Positions 52,522-63,849 of a stretch of 64,000 bases of DNA are shown here, piece by piece. Each line of letters opens with the position of its first letter. The stretch's first letter is position 1. The position numbers were made by a program, and so were the translations under genes. Origin of the DNA: Phytoseiulus persimilis (Eukaryota; Arthropoda; Arachnida; Mesostigmata; Phytoseiidae); assembly GCA_037576195.1 (NCBI GenBank), contig CM075102.1, forward strand, positions 29,818,745-29,882,744. Direction: 5' to 3'. Under the pieces are notes generated by a model. It had not been told where the DNA came from, did not search any database, and was given only the letters and a program-made list of their open reading frames with translations.

Positions 52522-53004
52522 TTGGTTTGCGCTCACTCCTGCCTCTCGGTTTCGAACGGTGGCCTCTGCCATCGCAGCACTCTAGCTTTCCCGGGAGACC
52601 CACTCACGCTTGGAGAACCCACCCCTTTCAACAACTTCTACCTTCGGAACGGCAGAAGGATCTGGCAGGGCTATGCCTTTGAAACAGCACTTCCAGGGTT
52701 TGAGCCATTACTCGACTGCATGGAATGTCCGATAGATAACTCGCTACTGCTGGAAAACGAGGTGAAGGAGATAAGACATGTTTCCGCCGCGGAATGCTGT
52801 GATGGACTTGGCTTTTTTATCAGAACATTTTTCCCGATTCCCCGTCTCTCGCAGGCATTTCTCGGGGGTTTTCCATCCGGTTTGCGCCATTGGCCTCGTC
52901 TACCTCTCCGCCACAATCTGACTTCGATTGGTCACCGAGATTTTCCCCTTGGACGAACTCCCAAGGAGCTGAAACTTGAAGAGAATAAAAAGAAATATCG
53001 CTAA
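52522..53004 (+). CDS. Candidate coding frame, 160 residues, unknown
   Basis: The frame opens at a TTG, so a true start or splice is needed. Residues about 29-110 are balanced and protein-like: PLTLGEPTPFNNFYLRNGRR, GYAFETALPGFEPLLDCMEC, then NSLLLENEVKEIRHVSAAEC and a hydrophobic GLGFFIRTFF. The antisense frame (52671-52916) is Ser- and Arg-rich and less convincing. Paired cysteines occur (CMEC, ECC). No known domain. Confidence 0.28.
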   Translation: MVCAHSCLSVSNGGLCHRSTLAFPGDPLTLGEPTPFNNFYLRNGRRIWQGYAFETALPGFEPLLDCMECPIDNSLLLENEVKEIRHVSAAECCDGLGFFIRTFFPIPRLSQAFLGGFPSGLRHWPRLPLRHNLTSIGHRDFPLGRTPKELKLEENKKKYR

Positions 53005-54687
53005 CTTGAAAGATTTCCAGAAACGCCCGATCTCAAGTAGAATCGCTTCCAACGCAGTTCCTGTCGGGACTTTCCGAGCCTGAGCAAGTGCGTTGTCGAA
53101 GTTGACGAGTAGAAGGCGTCACAAGTGGCGCTTCGACTCAGCAGTGGAGTTGACTGAAAAATAACCGAGTATGAGTATATCATGGTTGAATCGGAGCAAA
53201 ATGGAGCTGAGCCCGAGATTTGAAGGAGATACGGGACCGTTACGCTGAGGTTCGACTCAGAAATCCGAAAATCGGGCGTTTTTCCCGAAAGTCGTTGGAG
53301 AAAGCGCGATTCTTTCGTAATATGATTCAGGTTGTTGGGAACGGATCCAACGAATAAAATTTCGATTCCCAGTCGATACAAGACTGTGTCGGAAGGAGAG
53401 GCAAAGCCGATGGAGCGAACCGAGTGGAAAAATGTTGACTCCTCGAACGGCTAGAGGAATTTCCGCGACAGCGTGGGAATAGCAGAGAAAAGTTCTGATA
53501 AAAAGCTTTGTCGTTACATCCAGTCATCGAATTTGCGTGACGCAATGGAACAATGGAACAGAGTTCTTATTCGGAACATCCTATGCGACCGAGTAGAGGC
53601 TCAAACCGTGAATGTTCATTCTCAAAGGTGCGATCTGCACGAAACGCGCAGGTTTGCGCCACCAGATCGACATGATCACGAGGGCTGCTCCGGGCAACAG
53701 CCCGATTGAGTCTCCGACCTCCCATCGTCCCAGGCTCCCGCGCCACATACCGGCAAGGATTTCCGCTCGACGCGGGGGTGAAAGGAACGAAGCGAGTCCC
53801 TGCGGAAACTCGTAATAACTGATTCGGATATAGGACTCCCGGTGGGATGGACTGCCATAAAGAATTTGTTCGGGATTCTTCATCCCATAGCGAACTCTTC
53901 TTCCGATCCTTCGGAGTCGGCGAGGGACAATAGATTGATTTTCATCCTCCGTCTCCGCGATCGGAACAGCGGAGTTTCGTGCGAGACGGATAGAATGAAG
54001 TGCTCGAAATTACGATGGCCACCTTCTTCATGGCAAGGGTACCGTCCTAACGACGAGGGCTCTCGCGATTGTTGCCTGAGCGGAACGACTTGCAGGCGGG
54101 CGTTCGGAGTTTCGATTTTCCATTCTCATTCTTTTGACGTGCTTCTCCTATGCTCAGAAAAAAATGACGGCTTCCTGGAACGCCATATTTCTACGAAGAT
54201 CAGTCTGACTGGATGCAAAGATTTCCGATGAGGATGGAGGAGCTGAAAGCGGATGGAAGAACGTGTCCTGGAGTCGGACGCAGCGGAAGAAACCGTCGCT
54301 CGTATAGCCAAGACGTAGAGGCCAACATCACCGCACATGCGAACGAGGTGGATGTTCCTAAATGCTGTGGAGTCCCATTGATTGCAGCTTCGCGGAAACT
54401 CGGGAAAAAAGACTTCTTCCGCTGGCAGGCAGAATGTTGAGCGATCTGGTGACTCTCGGACAACCACGAATGATCGCACTGTGAGGCAGGCCGCAATCCA
54501 GCGGATCGCGGGGCAGAGTGCTGTTCCCAAGTCCCGCACAAGACGAGGGGCATTCGATGAGCTTCCGAGAGAAGCGTCAAGGAGGCAGAGGGGCTCACCC
54601 GAGCTGGGCCACAGCTCGAGAGAGTTTCAAGGATAGTGTTCCGAGATACAGACGGATTTTGAGGACGAATCGGTTCGGACAGGCGCG
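53005..54687. other. No recognisable gene
   Basis: Frames reach 206 codons (54200-54820, minus, Ser/Pro-rich). The plus frame at 53842-54231 (129 codons, ATG) is the most balanced, without a motif. Confidence 0.55.
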
Positions 54688-55095
54688 ATGGACCACGATA
54701 ACCGCCATTTCGCCTCTTTTGGACATATTCAATATCGATCGGAGCTGATTTGGACGAAGAATTCGAGCTTTGTGGAAGGATCAGAGAAGCTGCTGTTGGT
54801 TCGGGGAGTGGCCCGCACACATGCTGTACGTTCTGAATTCAGAATCGAACAGCGAATTCTGTGGTCCCAATCCGCCGGCTCGGTGAAAATCGGGTCATCA
54901 GCTGGACCCGCCGTGAATATGAACCAGGAGGATCCTTGGCGATTCCATACCTCAGTGATGTGGCCAGACGTGCCGGCTGATCAGAGGAAAGTGCTTTTCC
55001 TCGTAGACTCACAGGCGGCTACCGGGGATGATGAGCCCTCCAAAGCCTGTAAGCCCGAAGGAGTTCAGCTGGTGGAGCGACTCATTCCTGGATGA
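54688..55095 (+). CDS. Candidate coding frame, 135 residues, unknown
   Basis: ATG-to-stop frame starting MDHDNRHFASFGHIQYRSEL. It has even composition, with EGSEKLLLVRGVART and PADQRKVLFLVDSQAATGDD, and a charged C-terminus. The antisense strand carries a 206-codon frame (54200-54820) that is Ser/Pro-rich over the overlap. No recognised domain or signal peptide. Confidence 0.25.
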   Translation: MDHDNRHFASFGHIQYRSELIWTKNSSFVEGSEKLLLVRGVARTHAVRSEFRIEQRILWSQSAGSVKIGSSAGPAVNMNQEDPWRFHTSVMWPDVPADQRKVLFLVDSQAATGDDEPSKACKPEGVQLVERLIPG

Positions 55096-57136
55096 CGCGT
55101 GGGCTCGATACAATTTTCAGAAAAGTTTTTCTTCCGGCCAAGTCAGTTGTCTGGTTCATCACAGACACAGTTACGGGTTGAACCCGTTCCAACTTATGGC
55201 ACGGGGACAAATTCTCTCCCCCCCCGCAGTCCTTCCTTTGTTCATCCAGTTCAGTACGCCGCGGCTGAGGGCAATGCAAGGCAGGGTCGACGGATGTGGA
55301 GCCTGAATTCCTTGTGTCTCCTCATGATTTGGGTTTTGAACGAGGAGTTGATGATACTTGTTCCAGGTGCGACCAAAATGCCTCCATCCGTCTGCGTATC
55401 GAGAAGGGGGTACCTGGCTGGCACACGCGGTCTGTTCCAATTCTGAGAGACACTCCTTTCATAATTGTATCGAATTCATCGTTAGAGAACTGTAGCAGGA
55501 TGGATCAATGTCGTTCCTTGACATTCCAACGGCCCCCTCTTATCTCATGAGCCTTTCGTTCCGAGAGGGCGTTTCGGGGTCATTGTGGGTAAAATCGATG
55601 AGTGAGAACTTCATCAACGAAGTTATTGAAGGAGTTTCCAAGTTATCTTCGCGCTCAAATCAGTGAAGAAACGAGGCAAATTTTTCCGAGGGTGAGCTGA
55701 GTCAATTGACACTGTTCCGAATCGGGTTAGACGAAGTGGGATATGCATAACTTGTCCTCAACTCAAAGTTCTCTGGTATCCGCTCGGTCGATTCATGGCC
55801 TCCGGAAGCAAACCGGCACTCTGCATCAGTCACTCTCCTTGAACTTCCCGTTGGAAAACCTTCCATTTTTCTCCAGCCTCGCTTTCCGCTGAAATCAAAG
55901 CTCCGCTTTTGGGAAAGAGAAATATTTCCGCTGGAGAGTGGTTCTCGACTGGCAAACGTCTCTATCAGGTTTCGAGGTGCGCTCGGATAGCACTGCGTCA
56001 TTTATTCTGCGAAACCGTGGCCTCGGATATACCCTGAAACTTTGCCTCTGTTGAACCGATAACGTTCTCCCCGCGAGTTTGCAAATTCATGTGTAAATAA
56101 CCGCTGCCTTTACAGCCACTGGTTGGAACGACGGAATCGCTCTCTTGGGTGAGGGATGTCGTTATGAGCTGGTCTCGAAACGCCTCTTAGACTCCGATCC
56201 ACTCAATCGGCGTTTGAACCACTTCCCGATTCCTGGGAACCTACCGAATACGCGAAACTCTAAAACGATCGTCTGGAAGAGGCTTGTGCGGTGGACCCCG
56301 AGCAACTTTCAAGGCTCGAGGCCGAGATGTGGAGTAAAACTAGGTGGGAACGAGGAGACAAAAATATCAAGAACCCCGGGCTCGTGGAGCCCAGAGCGAT
56401 GTGATGACAACATGATATCGAATAGCTAAACTCCCGCTCGAGCTGCGATGATATTTCCGACAGCGAGAAACAAGGCCACAGACGCCTCCAACTGAAATGC
56501 CTCGAGAGCTCTACGTAGCTTTCAAACTGACATCCCAGCGAGACGCTCAAAGAATATCAGGGTGACACGACCGAACAGACAAGTCGCGATCCTCTGAAGG
56601 GACTGTAGAATATGATACCCATCTGCTACCGTACAATGACGCTCCGACCCTACTTTGCAACTGTTTCCATGGTCCTCATTCTATTCGGAACTCTAAGACC
56701 TCAGGCATCTCGTGGCAGAGCCAAGCACCACTGCCGAACGGCCGCGCCATAGGCCTGGAAGAGCCTGGGTTTGACGCATATGGCTGGAGGGAAGCAGGAA
56801 AATAAGCGCCGGAGAGATTAAATGTCAAGTAGGAACTGTGTTGGGAGTAAATCCCCGTGCTGGGAATTTACAGCCCTCGAGTGCTCCACGGAGCCTCTCC
56901 TCAGATTTCCAAGAGGACTGATTCTCTCCCGATGTCCTCGGTTGGCTCCCCTCGACATTCCATATTGACATACTGCAGTGTTTATTTGTCTTCGCTGCGA
57001 CGCCTGCTTCCGTTTCAGGGTTGGGGGTCATCTGCTGGGGTTCTCGAGAACGGTTCTTCGTTCCATGAGTGACGAATTCAGAGAGGGATTAGCCGGATAG
57101 GGGGAGGGGGCGGTTCCAGGCCATGACTCCAATTTT
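55096..57136. other. No recognisable gene
   Basis: Frames up to about 115 codons. The end of this stretch (about 57098-57113) has the G-rich tract next to repeat copy A. Confidence 0.6.
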
Positions 57137-57369
57137 GAGTTGGATTGCAAGGCGTGATGCACTGCTTCTTAGGAGCATATTGACACACTTGGAAGATCTC
57201 GATCGCCTCTCAAGTCCGATTGGTACGCGGATGAAGGATTAGGGAGAAGACGGACCCTTGGAAAAGAGAGGTGTTCACGAGAAACTTTAAAACCTGATTG
57301 TGCGGAAACGAAATGACATAGAGCGCCGCGCTTCGTCGCGTTGGACAGCCGGGTGAAAAAAACACCACA
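57137..57369 (-). repeat. Diverged ~230-bp repeat, copy A (minus orientation)
   Basis: Aligns in reverse complement to 58498-58729 at roughly three-quarters identity by eye, with few indels. Read on the minus strand in the frame of the open frame at 57210-57467, the peptide shares LYVISFPHN, NTSLFQGSV, EAIEI and PCNPT-like blocks with copy B. Several differences are third-position transitions (ATT/ATC, CAG/CAA, GTA/GTG, AAA/AAG). One stop interrupts copy A between the LFQGSV and AIEI blocks. It therefore looks like a decayed copy of something that once coded, but I do not recognise the protein. A C-rich tract follows the repeat on this strand (about 57098-57113), as in copy B. Confidence 0.75.
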
Positions 57370-58497
57370 AAATCATATCGTTGTTTTTTACCATGCGCAG
57401 AAACACGCTTTTCGTCGAAAAATCTGATCTCCCCTAAGATCTGAGAAGAAAATATGACAACCATCATGGAATCACTCGAGCGAAGTTAATTTGGGATCCT
57501 CGTTCTCCCACTAATCCAACGAAACCAATGTGGTGTTCTCCTTTTTGTTTGAGAGTTATTAGTGGATTCGGAGGCTATCTACCTGCACACAGCATGCAGT
57601 ACCATTCGATCTCGGTGATGAAGGAACCATCGCTACGCTATCAATCTTCATTGCTGTCGTCTCTCGATGACATGCCGATGAATCGCCAGCCTCCGCAGAG
57701 ATCATTTGAATATTCTAGAGCAAGTTCGAGGTTTCAAGCCGACGCGCGCTCCATGTGTGTGAGCCGGCCTACTAGCCGATGAAAGACCGCGCGCGGTCTC
57801 CGTTCGGGGAAGAACCGTTCCTGGGTTTCCATGTTCCCGACCTCACCTTTCTACGTGTCTCCACCCTGGAGCGCACCAATCATTCGCGAAAAAGCCGGAT
57901 TCTAAGTGCAAAAGTTGTGAGAAGTGTCGAAATAGTAACAGACAGGTTAACAAGATTAGCAGCCATGCTCTGCTCAACAAATTCTGCCGCACTCTGGTAC
58001 AAGTATGGCAACATGGACCACAGACCGTTTCGCCGTCGTTCGGGCACATGGCTCGATACCGTTGCACATCTTCGCTGCTGTTGATCGTGTTTACGAGTCT
58101 CTTACTATTGTGCCATTGCTCACAGGTCTCGCATCAGGTAACCGGCTCTCTCGCGAATGATCGTAGCGCTCTAGGGCGGAGACACGAAGAACGGTGAGGT
58201 CGGGGACAAAGAAACCCAAGAACAGTCCTTCTCTGAACGGCACAAGCGAAGCGTTTCATCGACAATGCGGCTTGCTCGCTCACTTGGAGCGCGCGTCTGC
58301 TTGGAACTCTAAAATTGCTCTGGAATATCCAAATGATCTCTGCGGAGGCTGGCGATTCACCAGCATGTCAGCGCAAGACGATAGAGATGAAGACTGATAG
58401 CGGAGCTATGGTTTCTTCATCACGGGTATCGATTGGTACTGCATCTTTGTGTCTTTCCCCACGGGGGACGAACAACTAGGGACGGTGTCAACTTATT
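57370..58497. other. Unique spacer between the two inverted repeat copies
   Basis: 1.1 kb with frames of about 100 codons or less and no transposase-like motif, so it does not obviously complete a transposon bounded by the two copies. Confidence 0.6.
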
Positions 58498-58729
58498 ATC
58501 CAGTGCGTTTTTCCCAGCTTTGCAACGCGACAAAGCTAGACTCTCTATCTCATTCCGTTCCCGCATAATTGACTTTTGAAGTTTGTGGTGAACACCCCTC
58601 TTTTTCAGGGGTCCGTCTGTTTCTTAATTCTTCTTCCGCATAAGATTCGGACTCGAAAGGCGATTGAGATTTCCCAAGTAGGTCAATATGCTCCCAAAGA
58701 GTGGGGCATCATGCCATGCAATCCAACTC
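58498..58729 (+). repeat. Diverged ~230-bp repeat, copy B (plus orientation)
   Basis: Reverse-complement partner of 57137-57369, about 1.1 kb away. Its plus-strand reading continues as LYLIPFPHN, NTPLFQGSV, KAIEI and PCNPT and is broken by two stops near its start. It runs directly into a 29-C tract where copy A has a shorter mixed C-rich stretch. A few matching bases (CCGGCT) occur past the tract in both copies, so the repeat may extend to about 58785. No target-site duplication is visible around either copy or around the pair. Confidence 0.75.
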
Positions 58730-58731
58730 GA

Positions 58732-58760
58732 CCCCCCCCCCCCCCCCCCCCCCCCCCCCC
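58732..58760 (+). repeat. Homopolymer of 29 C at the end of repeat copy B
   Basis: Twenty-nine consecutive C directly follow the diverged repeat. Copy A has a mixed CCGCCCCCTCCCCC-like stretch at the same place, so the pure tract probably grew by slippage from a C-rich sequence in the repeat. Confidence 0.95.
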
Positions 58761-58785
58761 GCCTCAACCGGCTGTACTTCTAGCG

Positions 58786-60050
58786 TTCCACGCGGAGGAA
58801 ATCAATTGAACTCAACATTGATCCAAATCGTTTTCCTTGACACTCGCGCTTACCGTGGGGAAGCTCTTCTTATCCGCATTGTTCATTGACAACGTGCGCG
58901 ACCTTCCTGTCCACATCGGGTCCAGAACTTGCTACCCGATAGAGAAAGAATCGTCATTCTCTTTATCAACTGCCCTTCGCATGAGAGAAGTTGGAACTCC
59001 TGATACAAATATCGAGAATTTCGCGAAAAATCGTTCGCCCGATCCGAATCCATCATATATGATATGCATCATATATAACCCTGGAGAATCAGCAACAGAA
59101 TGCAGCGCTATATCAATCCGCAGAACTCAACTGTGGCGGCAGTCACCGGGAGCGAAGATTGTATGTCGAACAGCCTGATCTAAAGAGCGAGGGGGAAACA
59201 AGGGAGCATGGCAATGTTTTATCGTTGCGGTCCGACATTTAATGAACCATTCAGACACGTCGAGGTCGGAGCTCGCTAACAAAGAGGAGAAATCGCATCG
59301 CTGGGAAAGGGGAAGGAGCTACGTTGAGATACGAGGGAGCCGCCACCGAAACCCCGCTGTTCGCCCGACTAGCGGGAGAGTCTCAGAAGATAATAATCAA
59401 TTCCAAGGGATTCGTTATTACTCAAGGTGAACGAGGTGATGAACGAGCGGCTAATAACTTTTTGAGATTGAACAACCTCTCATCGATTTTTGGCGGGCGC
59501 AGAGATCCTCTGATCGTGATTCTCACTGTTCCAGTCCGCGAGCTTCATGCTGGCGCCAACGATTCAACGGCCTCGAGAGTATACAAGACACCGGAGGAGT
59601 GCGTAGGCATAACGCGGAGCTGATAGCAGGAGTCGCGCTTATGTCACAGAACAAACTCTCAACCTCTACGTCACGTAGCTGAATACTGTTGTTTCGTCCG
59701 AGTGGCCCGCACTGAAATTGTTATCCGCGGGCTTGCTATTGGTCAGGCATCCTGGTCAATGATTGACAGCAAACTATCGCCCCATATCCGTCCTCCTCGT
59801 GCCTCGATTATCTGAACTTTTACTCATAGCTGACGGTTAACGATCGGATGACAGTTACGGTGGCGTTTAGTAACGGTCAAGGTCATGGTGGAGGTATACG
59901 GTAGCAGCACAGCAACTCATACTCAACTTCCGACCGCTGAAACGGGCTCCTATACACTACGCGTGGTCCTTAACGAACGAGAATCATTCCGTTCTCTCCC
60001 AGTGAGATGATGAATGATTTCTTTTAGTTTACAAAGTGACTGAAGTGTCC
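58786..60050. other. No recognisable gene
   Basis: Short frames only (up to 113 codons). A small AT-rich palindromic stretch (CATATATGATATGCATCATA) lies at about 59053-59080. Confidence 0.6.
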
Positions 60051-60455
60051 TCATGAATCTCTTGGTGGCGCTAGTAGCGAACATCCAGGCCATCGATGTT
60101 GTGAACATCGAGTGCGATGTGAATACAGGAGAAGAGTGCGACAGCGTTGATGAAATGGTCCATCGTTCAAAGGCAATAGTGAACTAGAGATTAGGCGGAA
60201 AATAACGCCTGATGATCCTATATTCTTTGTCGTTTCTCCGTCTACGGTTATGTTATGTGCCTTCTCATCGTTAGTCCAAATTCTAGCCTTCGGAACCGGA
60301 AAACCTCTCCGGGTGTCCAGAGCGGGCCGGACTTCGAACCTCCTCGTTTTCAAGTTCTGGAAGACTCTTGCATTTGATCCACAAAACCAAAGCGAAACTG
60401 AAATGGACGTGGGATTTCGAAAATGAGAACCTGGACATGAGTGAATGGAACGCAA
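60051..60455 (-). CDS. Candidate frame crossing the inner boundary of the right arm
   Basis: A 134-codon frame that begins inside the duplicated arm and runs 86 bases into unique sequence. Protein-like part: PVPKARIWTNDEKAHNITVD. In the left arm the same frame (from 12415) reaches the N within a codon and stops five codons later. If the frame is real, the right arm holds the intact gene and the left a truncated one. It is antisense to two other open frames, so caution is needed. Confidence 0.2.
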   Translation of the reverse strand: MRSIHSCPGSHFRNPTSISVSLWFCGSNARVFQNLKTRRFEVRPALDTRRGFPVPKARIWTNDEKAHNITVDGETTKNIGSSGVIFRLISSSLLPLNDGPFHQRCRTLLLYSHRTRCSQHRWPGCSLLAPPRDS

Positions 60456-60652
60456 GGCTCATTCATAATTCGCATATGTTTAGCTGGGGATGTCGGGGAA
60501 AGTTGCTCAAACATCAGTTCTCTGAGAGTTCATCAGCCAGAGACAGGGAAAGCAGCCAGAGTGGAAGTAATAGGAGAGCGCCTAATGACATCCCCAAGGA
60601 GAGTATCCTCAAACCACATCAACGAAATCCATGGCAGCCCGGCGTTGTCTGA
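60368..60652 (+). CDS. Candidate coding frame in the right arm, 94 residues
   Basis: Reads MHLIHKTKAKLKWTWDFENE from a TTG, with a later in-frame ATG (DMSEWNARLI). The first half is aromatic and charged, the second Ser/Arg-rich. It overlaps the next candidate (60441-60788) in another frame of the same strand, and an antisense frame (60051-60455). The left arm carries the same frame at 12218-12502 on the minus strand. An exon boundary or frameshift could join the two same-strand frames, but nothing decides this. Confidence 0.2.
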   Translation: MHLIHKTKAKLKWTWDFENENLDMSEWNARLIHNSHMFSWGCRGKLLKHQFSESSSARDRESSQSGSNRRAPNDIPKESILKPHQRNPWQPGVV

Positions 60653-60788
60653 AATCGAGCAGATAGAGGAGCGTTTTCTCCAGGATGTGGCTCACTTGAG
60701 TGAACCTTGTGACGTGTCTCTGATTGCTCCGGCTTGTGCACTGTCGGGGGCCTCACGTTTCCGTCTCAATCGTATAATTAGCAAATAA
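60441..60788 (+). CDS. Candidate coding frame in the right arm, 115 residues
   Basis: The second half reads like protein, with HINEIHGSPALSEIEQIEER and a hydrophobic SLIAPACAL before the stop. It starts at a GTG, so a true start would be elsewhere or through a splice. The left-arm copy is 12082-12429 on the minus strand. No family recognised. Confidence 0.22.
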   Translation: MNGTQGSFIIRICLAGDVGESCSNISSLRVHQPETGKAARVEVIGERLMTSPRRVSSNHINEIHGSPALSEIEQIEERFLQDVAHLSEPCDVSLIAPACALSGASRFRLNRIISK

Positions 60789-62866
60789 CAAACCTCCGTG
60801 ATTCAACGCGCGTCCTCCAGTTTCGGCGCGCGCCCTCAGAGCGCGCGTATCAGAGCAGAAGAATATTTGCGCTCCCGGTAAGCAGTCCTCGGGAAATCGA
60901 TGTACTGTAAAACCTCTAATAACAGGGCGTAGTCTGCTAACCGAGCTGCTCCTGTAATGAGCTGGAACACGACGGGAGTTCGGGAAATGAACGAACATAC
61001 CCCGGCGTAAGAGGTTACACTGTATCAAAAGCTTCACCTGTTTCCGGCCCCTCCTTCTGAACAAACTTGAGCTTCAACAACAGAGACTCGGACAGACTGA
61101 CGTGAACCAGGTCTCGATTCAGATCGTTGCCCATTATCCCCTGTTCCGATCATTACAGGCTCGATTTGGTTTCGAATACTCTCCTCTTGAGGTTCATTCG
61201 CCCTCGATCGAAACCGCGGCCTCTGCATTCTGTTTTACGTATCCTTGGGACCCTGGGGAAACAACCGTTCACCTCCTGTCGAACTCGCAGAAATTCCTCT
61301 TCTTTTCCATTTCCGCTCCGAGAGATTCCTCCCACCGACTGCACTCCGTAGGATGGAGAAATCTACAGAGCTGTAGTGCACGCGCCCCCGCAAGGTTGTA
61401 TCACCCTCTCTCTCCCCGCGAGGGCACGGATTCCAAGAATGGATGCGAGAACATTTCGCCGGACCCAGGTCAGCGAGCTGAGCTGGACAGGAAGAGCTGA
61501 GCTCCGGTTGAGCGTCCACGGGCGCACCAGTGACTCGAGAGCCACGGCTGAGAGGATTAGTCCGGTATCGTACCGCTGACCCCCACAGAGAGGTTTCATT
61601 GAATCCACACTCAGCGACCACTCGAAAAGCTGATTAGGTTTTCACTATTCATATCGGGCGCGGAATCTTCCGATCACGTCGACCGTCATCAGGGCGCGTT
61701 TGCGATTCCATGAGCAAGCTCTTCGAGTTGCGATCTTCAGCTGTGTTGCTTTTTGTGAAAATTGTGCGCTCGCTGAATTTGAGCCTGTGGCTGACTTCCC
61801 AACTTCCCACGCGGTCCTCTTCGCGGAAGATTAGTTAATAATTCCTTCATGGGCACCTGCAGAACAGCGAAAAGCTGTGAACCGTTCGAAGTGAGAGCCG
61901 TAAGAAAAGTCGCTCCAATAACTTAGATTAGGTCCCGGGTTTCCTCTACTGACCGATGGAGATTGTCAGCCATTCCCCGGAAGTCTATCCCCTGCGTGCA
62001 ATTCCCTTTTATTTATGTTCATGCTTTTCACCCTCCCTGTCGAACCATGATCTCGAGGAAATCCTTGGCTTCACCTACTTTCGGAAGCGGCCCTGCTCGA
62101 TCGATCTGCATTATTAATGGTTAGCGATGATTTATCATCCTACTCGGTAAGCCTCATTGAATTCTGCATCTCCTCGGACAGACTTACCGTGTGAATCAGC
62201 AATTTCTGAGGCGGGAAGGACGTCAGTCATTCAGTCGATCGGTCGGTCAGTCCATATCTGTCATAGGTTGGTGAGGAAACTTTTGAGCGAAGGTAGGACA
62301 TCCGTAATGGAGGCGCTGACACAACCAGCTGGCGGCAGGGGTTCCGGTTGAAACGACCGCCGTCATCGAAGATCAGTGCCAAGCACAGCGTTCAGCCGTG
62401 ATGTTGGTGAAAGAGCAAATGGATTGTTGCGGGCCAGGTCAAGAGGAGCGAGGTCAGCGCTAGAGCTGACGGTTGCTCAGTCGGCTGGCCCGCACGTTGT
62501 CGTCTCGTTCCTCCATCACCACGCTTGGTCGCACGGAGCTGGGTGAATTGTGAATTTATGATAGGTACGTTGAGGGCTCATCTTAATGATTGGGGCTTGC
62601 CGGCTGCATCGATTCGCAAGGTAACCTCTGGCCGCACCGGAGCGAGGAAGATCATATGCACGGTACGAGGGTGCACGTCAGCGCCAACGAGAGTGTCCGT
62701 GCATCGATTGACTACAAACAAGTCAATCCGCGTGGGTAAGCAACGGCGTTCGTTACCCTCGAATGTGAGCCTGCTATCGCGCGGAGCTTGCCAGCGCCTT
62801 GAACTTAATAAAACCCCTGACGCACATGTTTCGTCCCATGCTCGACTTTCCGTCATATAGCGATGG

Positions 62867-63307
62867 TCAGTACACCATGAATTCGATTCCGGGAGCTCTC
62901 GCTGAAGCCCCCCCCCCCCCTACCATAGGGATCCTTGATGCAGCCGCATACCTCGGGAAAGGGTTCCCAGATTGTTTCCCAACTCCCAGTCGGCAATGCG
63001 GGACTCTTCTAGGGCCAACGTTACGGCCACTTTTTTGAGTACTGGTCGGTAGCGGCAAATGTTGGAGATAGCGGCACTTTCCAAAATTTCCCCGGTTCTG
63101 CCCGAGCAGCACTCTGTCCGAATGCGCCACTGGGAGGAGTTTCTTCGATGGAGCCGAGCCCCGCTTCATGGAGATGGAAGCAAGGTCGTCGGTGATGGCC
63201 TTGAAGTTTTCGTGGCGTTTCGTGCTATCAGGATTGACATCCGGATCACCCTCCCTGATCCACCCGTTGAGACTATCTTGTCTTGGGCCATAGTCTCGCT
63301 CACTCAT
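62867..63307 (-). CDS. Mirror copy of the 146-residue candidate (right arm)
   Basis: Exact inverted copy of 9563-10003; same translation, including the stretch generated by the homopolymer. Confidence 0.2.
   Translation of the reverse strand: MSERDYGPRQDSLNGWIREGDPDVNPDSTKRHENFKAITDDLASISMKRGSAPSKKLLPVAHSDRVLLGQNRGNFGKCRYLQHLPLPTSTQKSGRNVGPRRVPHCRLGVGKQSGNPFPRYAAASRIPMVGGGGASARAPGIEFMVY
62908..62920 (+). repeat. 13-C tract in the right inverted arm
   Basis: Mirror image of the 13-G tract at 9950-9962, with no length difference. Confidence 0.95.
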
Positions 63308-63411
63308 ACTCAAAGGCCGACTCGTTGTCCGGAAATTACTGCGGACGTCTGGAAAGGAGAGCAGCACATGATCTCCGCGTGAGATCGTCCCTGAGCTCAC
63401 TGAGGGCACAG

Positions 63412-63849
63412 TCAGACGGCGCGTCGCCTTTTGTGTACGGGCGCTTGTTTTCCAGCTTGTCTATTCCACCTCTCGACTCCACCGTCTCGGAACTGAACAT
63501 CGGCCTGTTGCCAGAAAGATTGCCGCACCGGTGATTTATAATAATAATAGCGAGTTATTCGCGGATTTTCCGCAGTGCATAGTTTTTCTTTAGCGATCTC
63601 GTTGATCGCTCTGTTCTCGGAGAACGTGCATTTTGGGATGTGATGTCGGGTAATTCTGTTCTTACCGCAGTATTTACAGACACATAGCTCATTGCATTCT
63701 ACGTAAGAGTCCTCTTTTGTACATATTTTGTGATGGAAGCCATGGTAAGTAGTTCGGCATATGAAAGCTCGGTTTTTCCTGTTCGCGAGCTTCCACCCTT
63801 CTCCGCGGAACGCTGGTCCCTCGGTGAACTCGTTTACATCGAACTCGGC
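63412..63849 (-). CDS. Candidate zinc-finger-like exon, right arm copy
   Basis: Exact mirror of 9021-9458 in the inverted arm, with the same cysteine and histidine cluster. If the inverted repeat is an assembly artefact, only one of the two exists. Confidence 0.33.
   Translation of the reverse strand, partial: AEFDVNEFTEGPAFRGEGWKLANRKNRAFICRTTYHGFHHKICTKEDSYVECNELCVCKYCGKNRITRHHIPKCTFSENRAINEIAKEKLCTAENPRITRYYYYKSPVRQSFWQQADVQFRDGGVERWNRQAGKQAPVHKRRRAV

Noticed and set aside
57137..58729. A single transposon bounded by the two diverged inverted copies
   Set aside because: The arms are only about three-quarters identical, no target-site duplication flanks them, and the spacer has no transposase; two separate insertions of one repeat fit as well.
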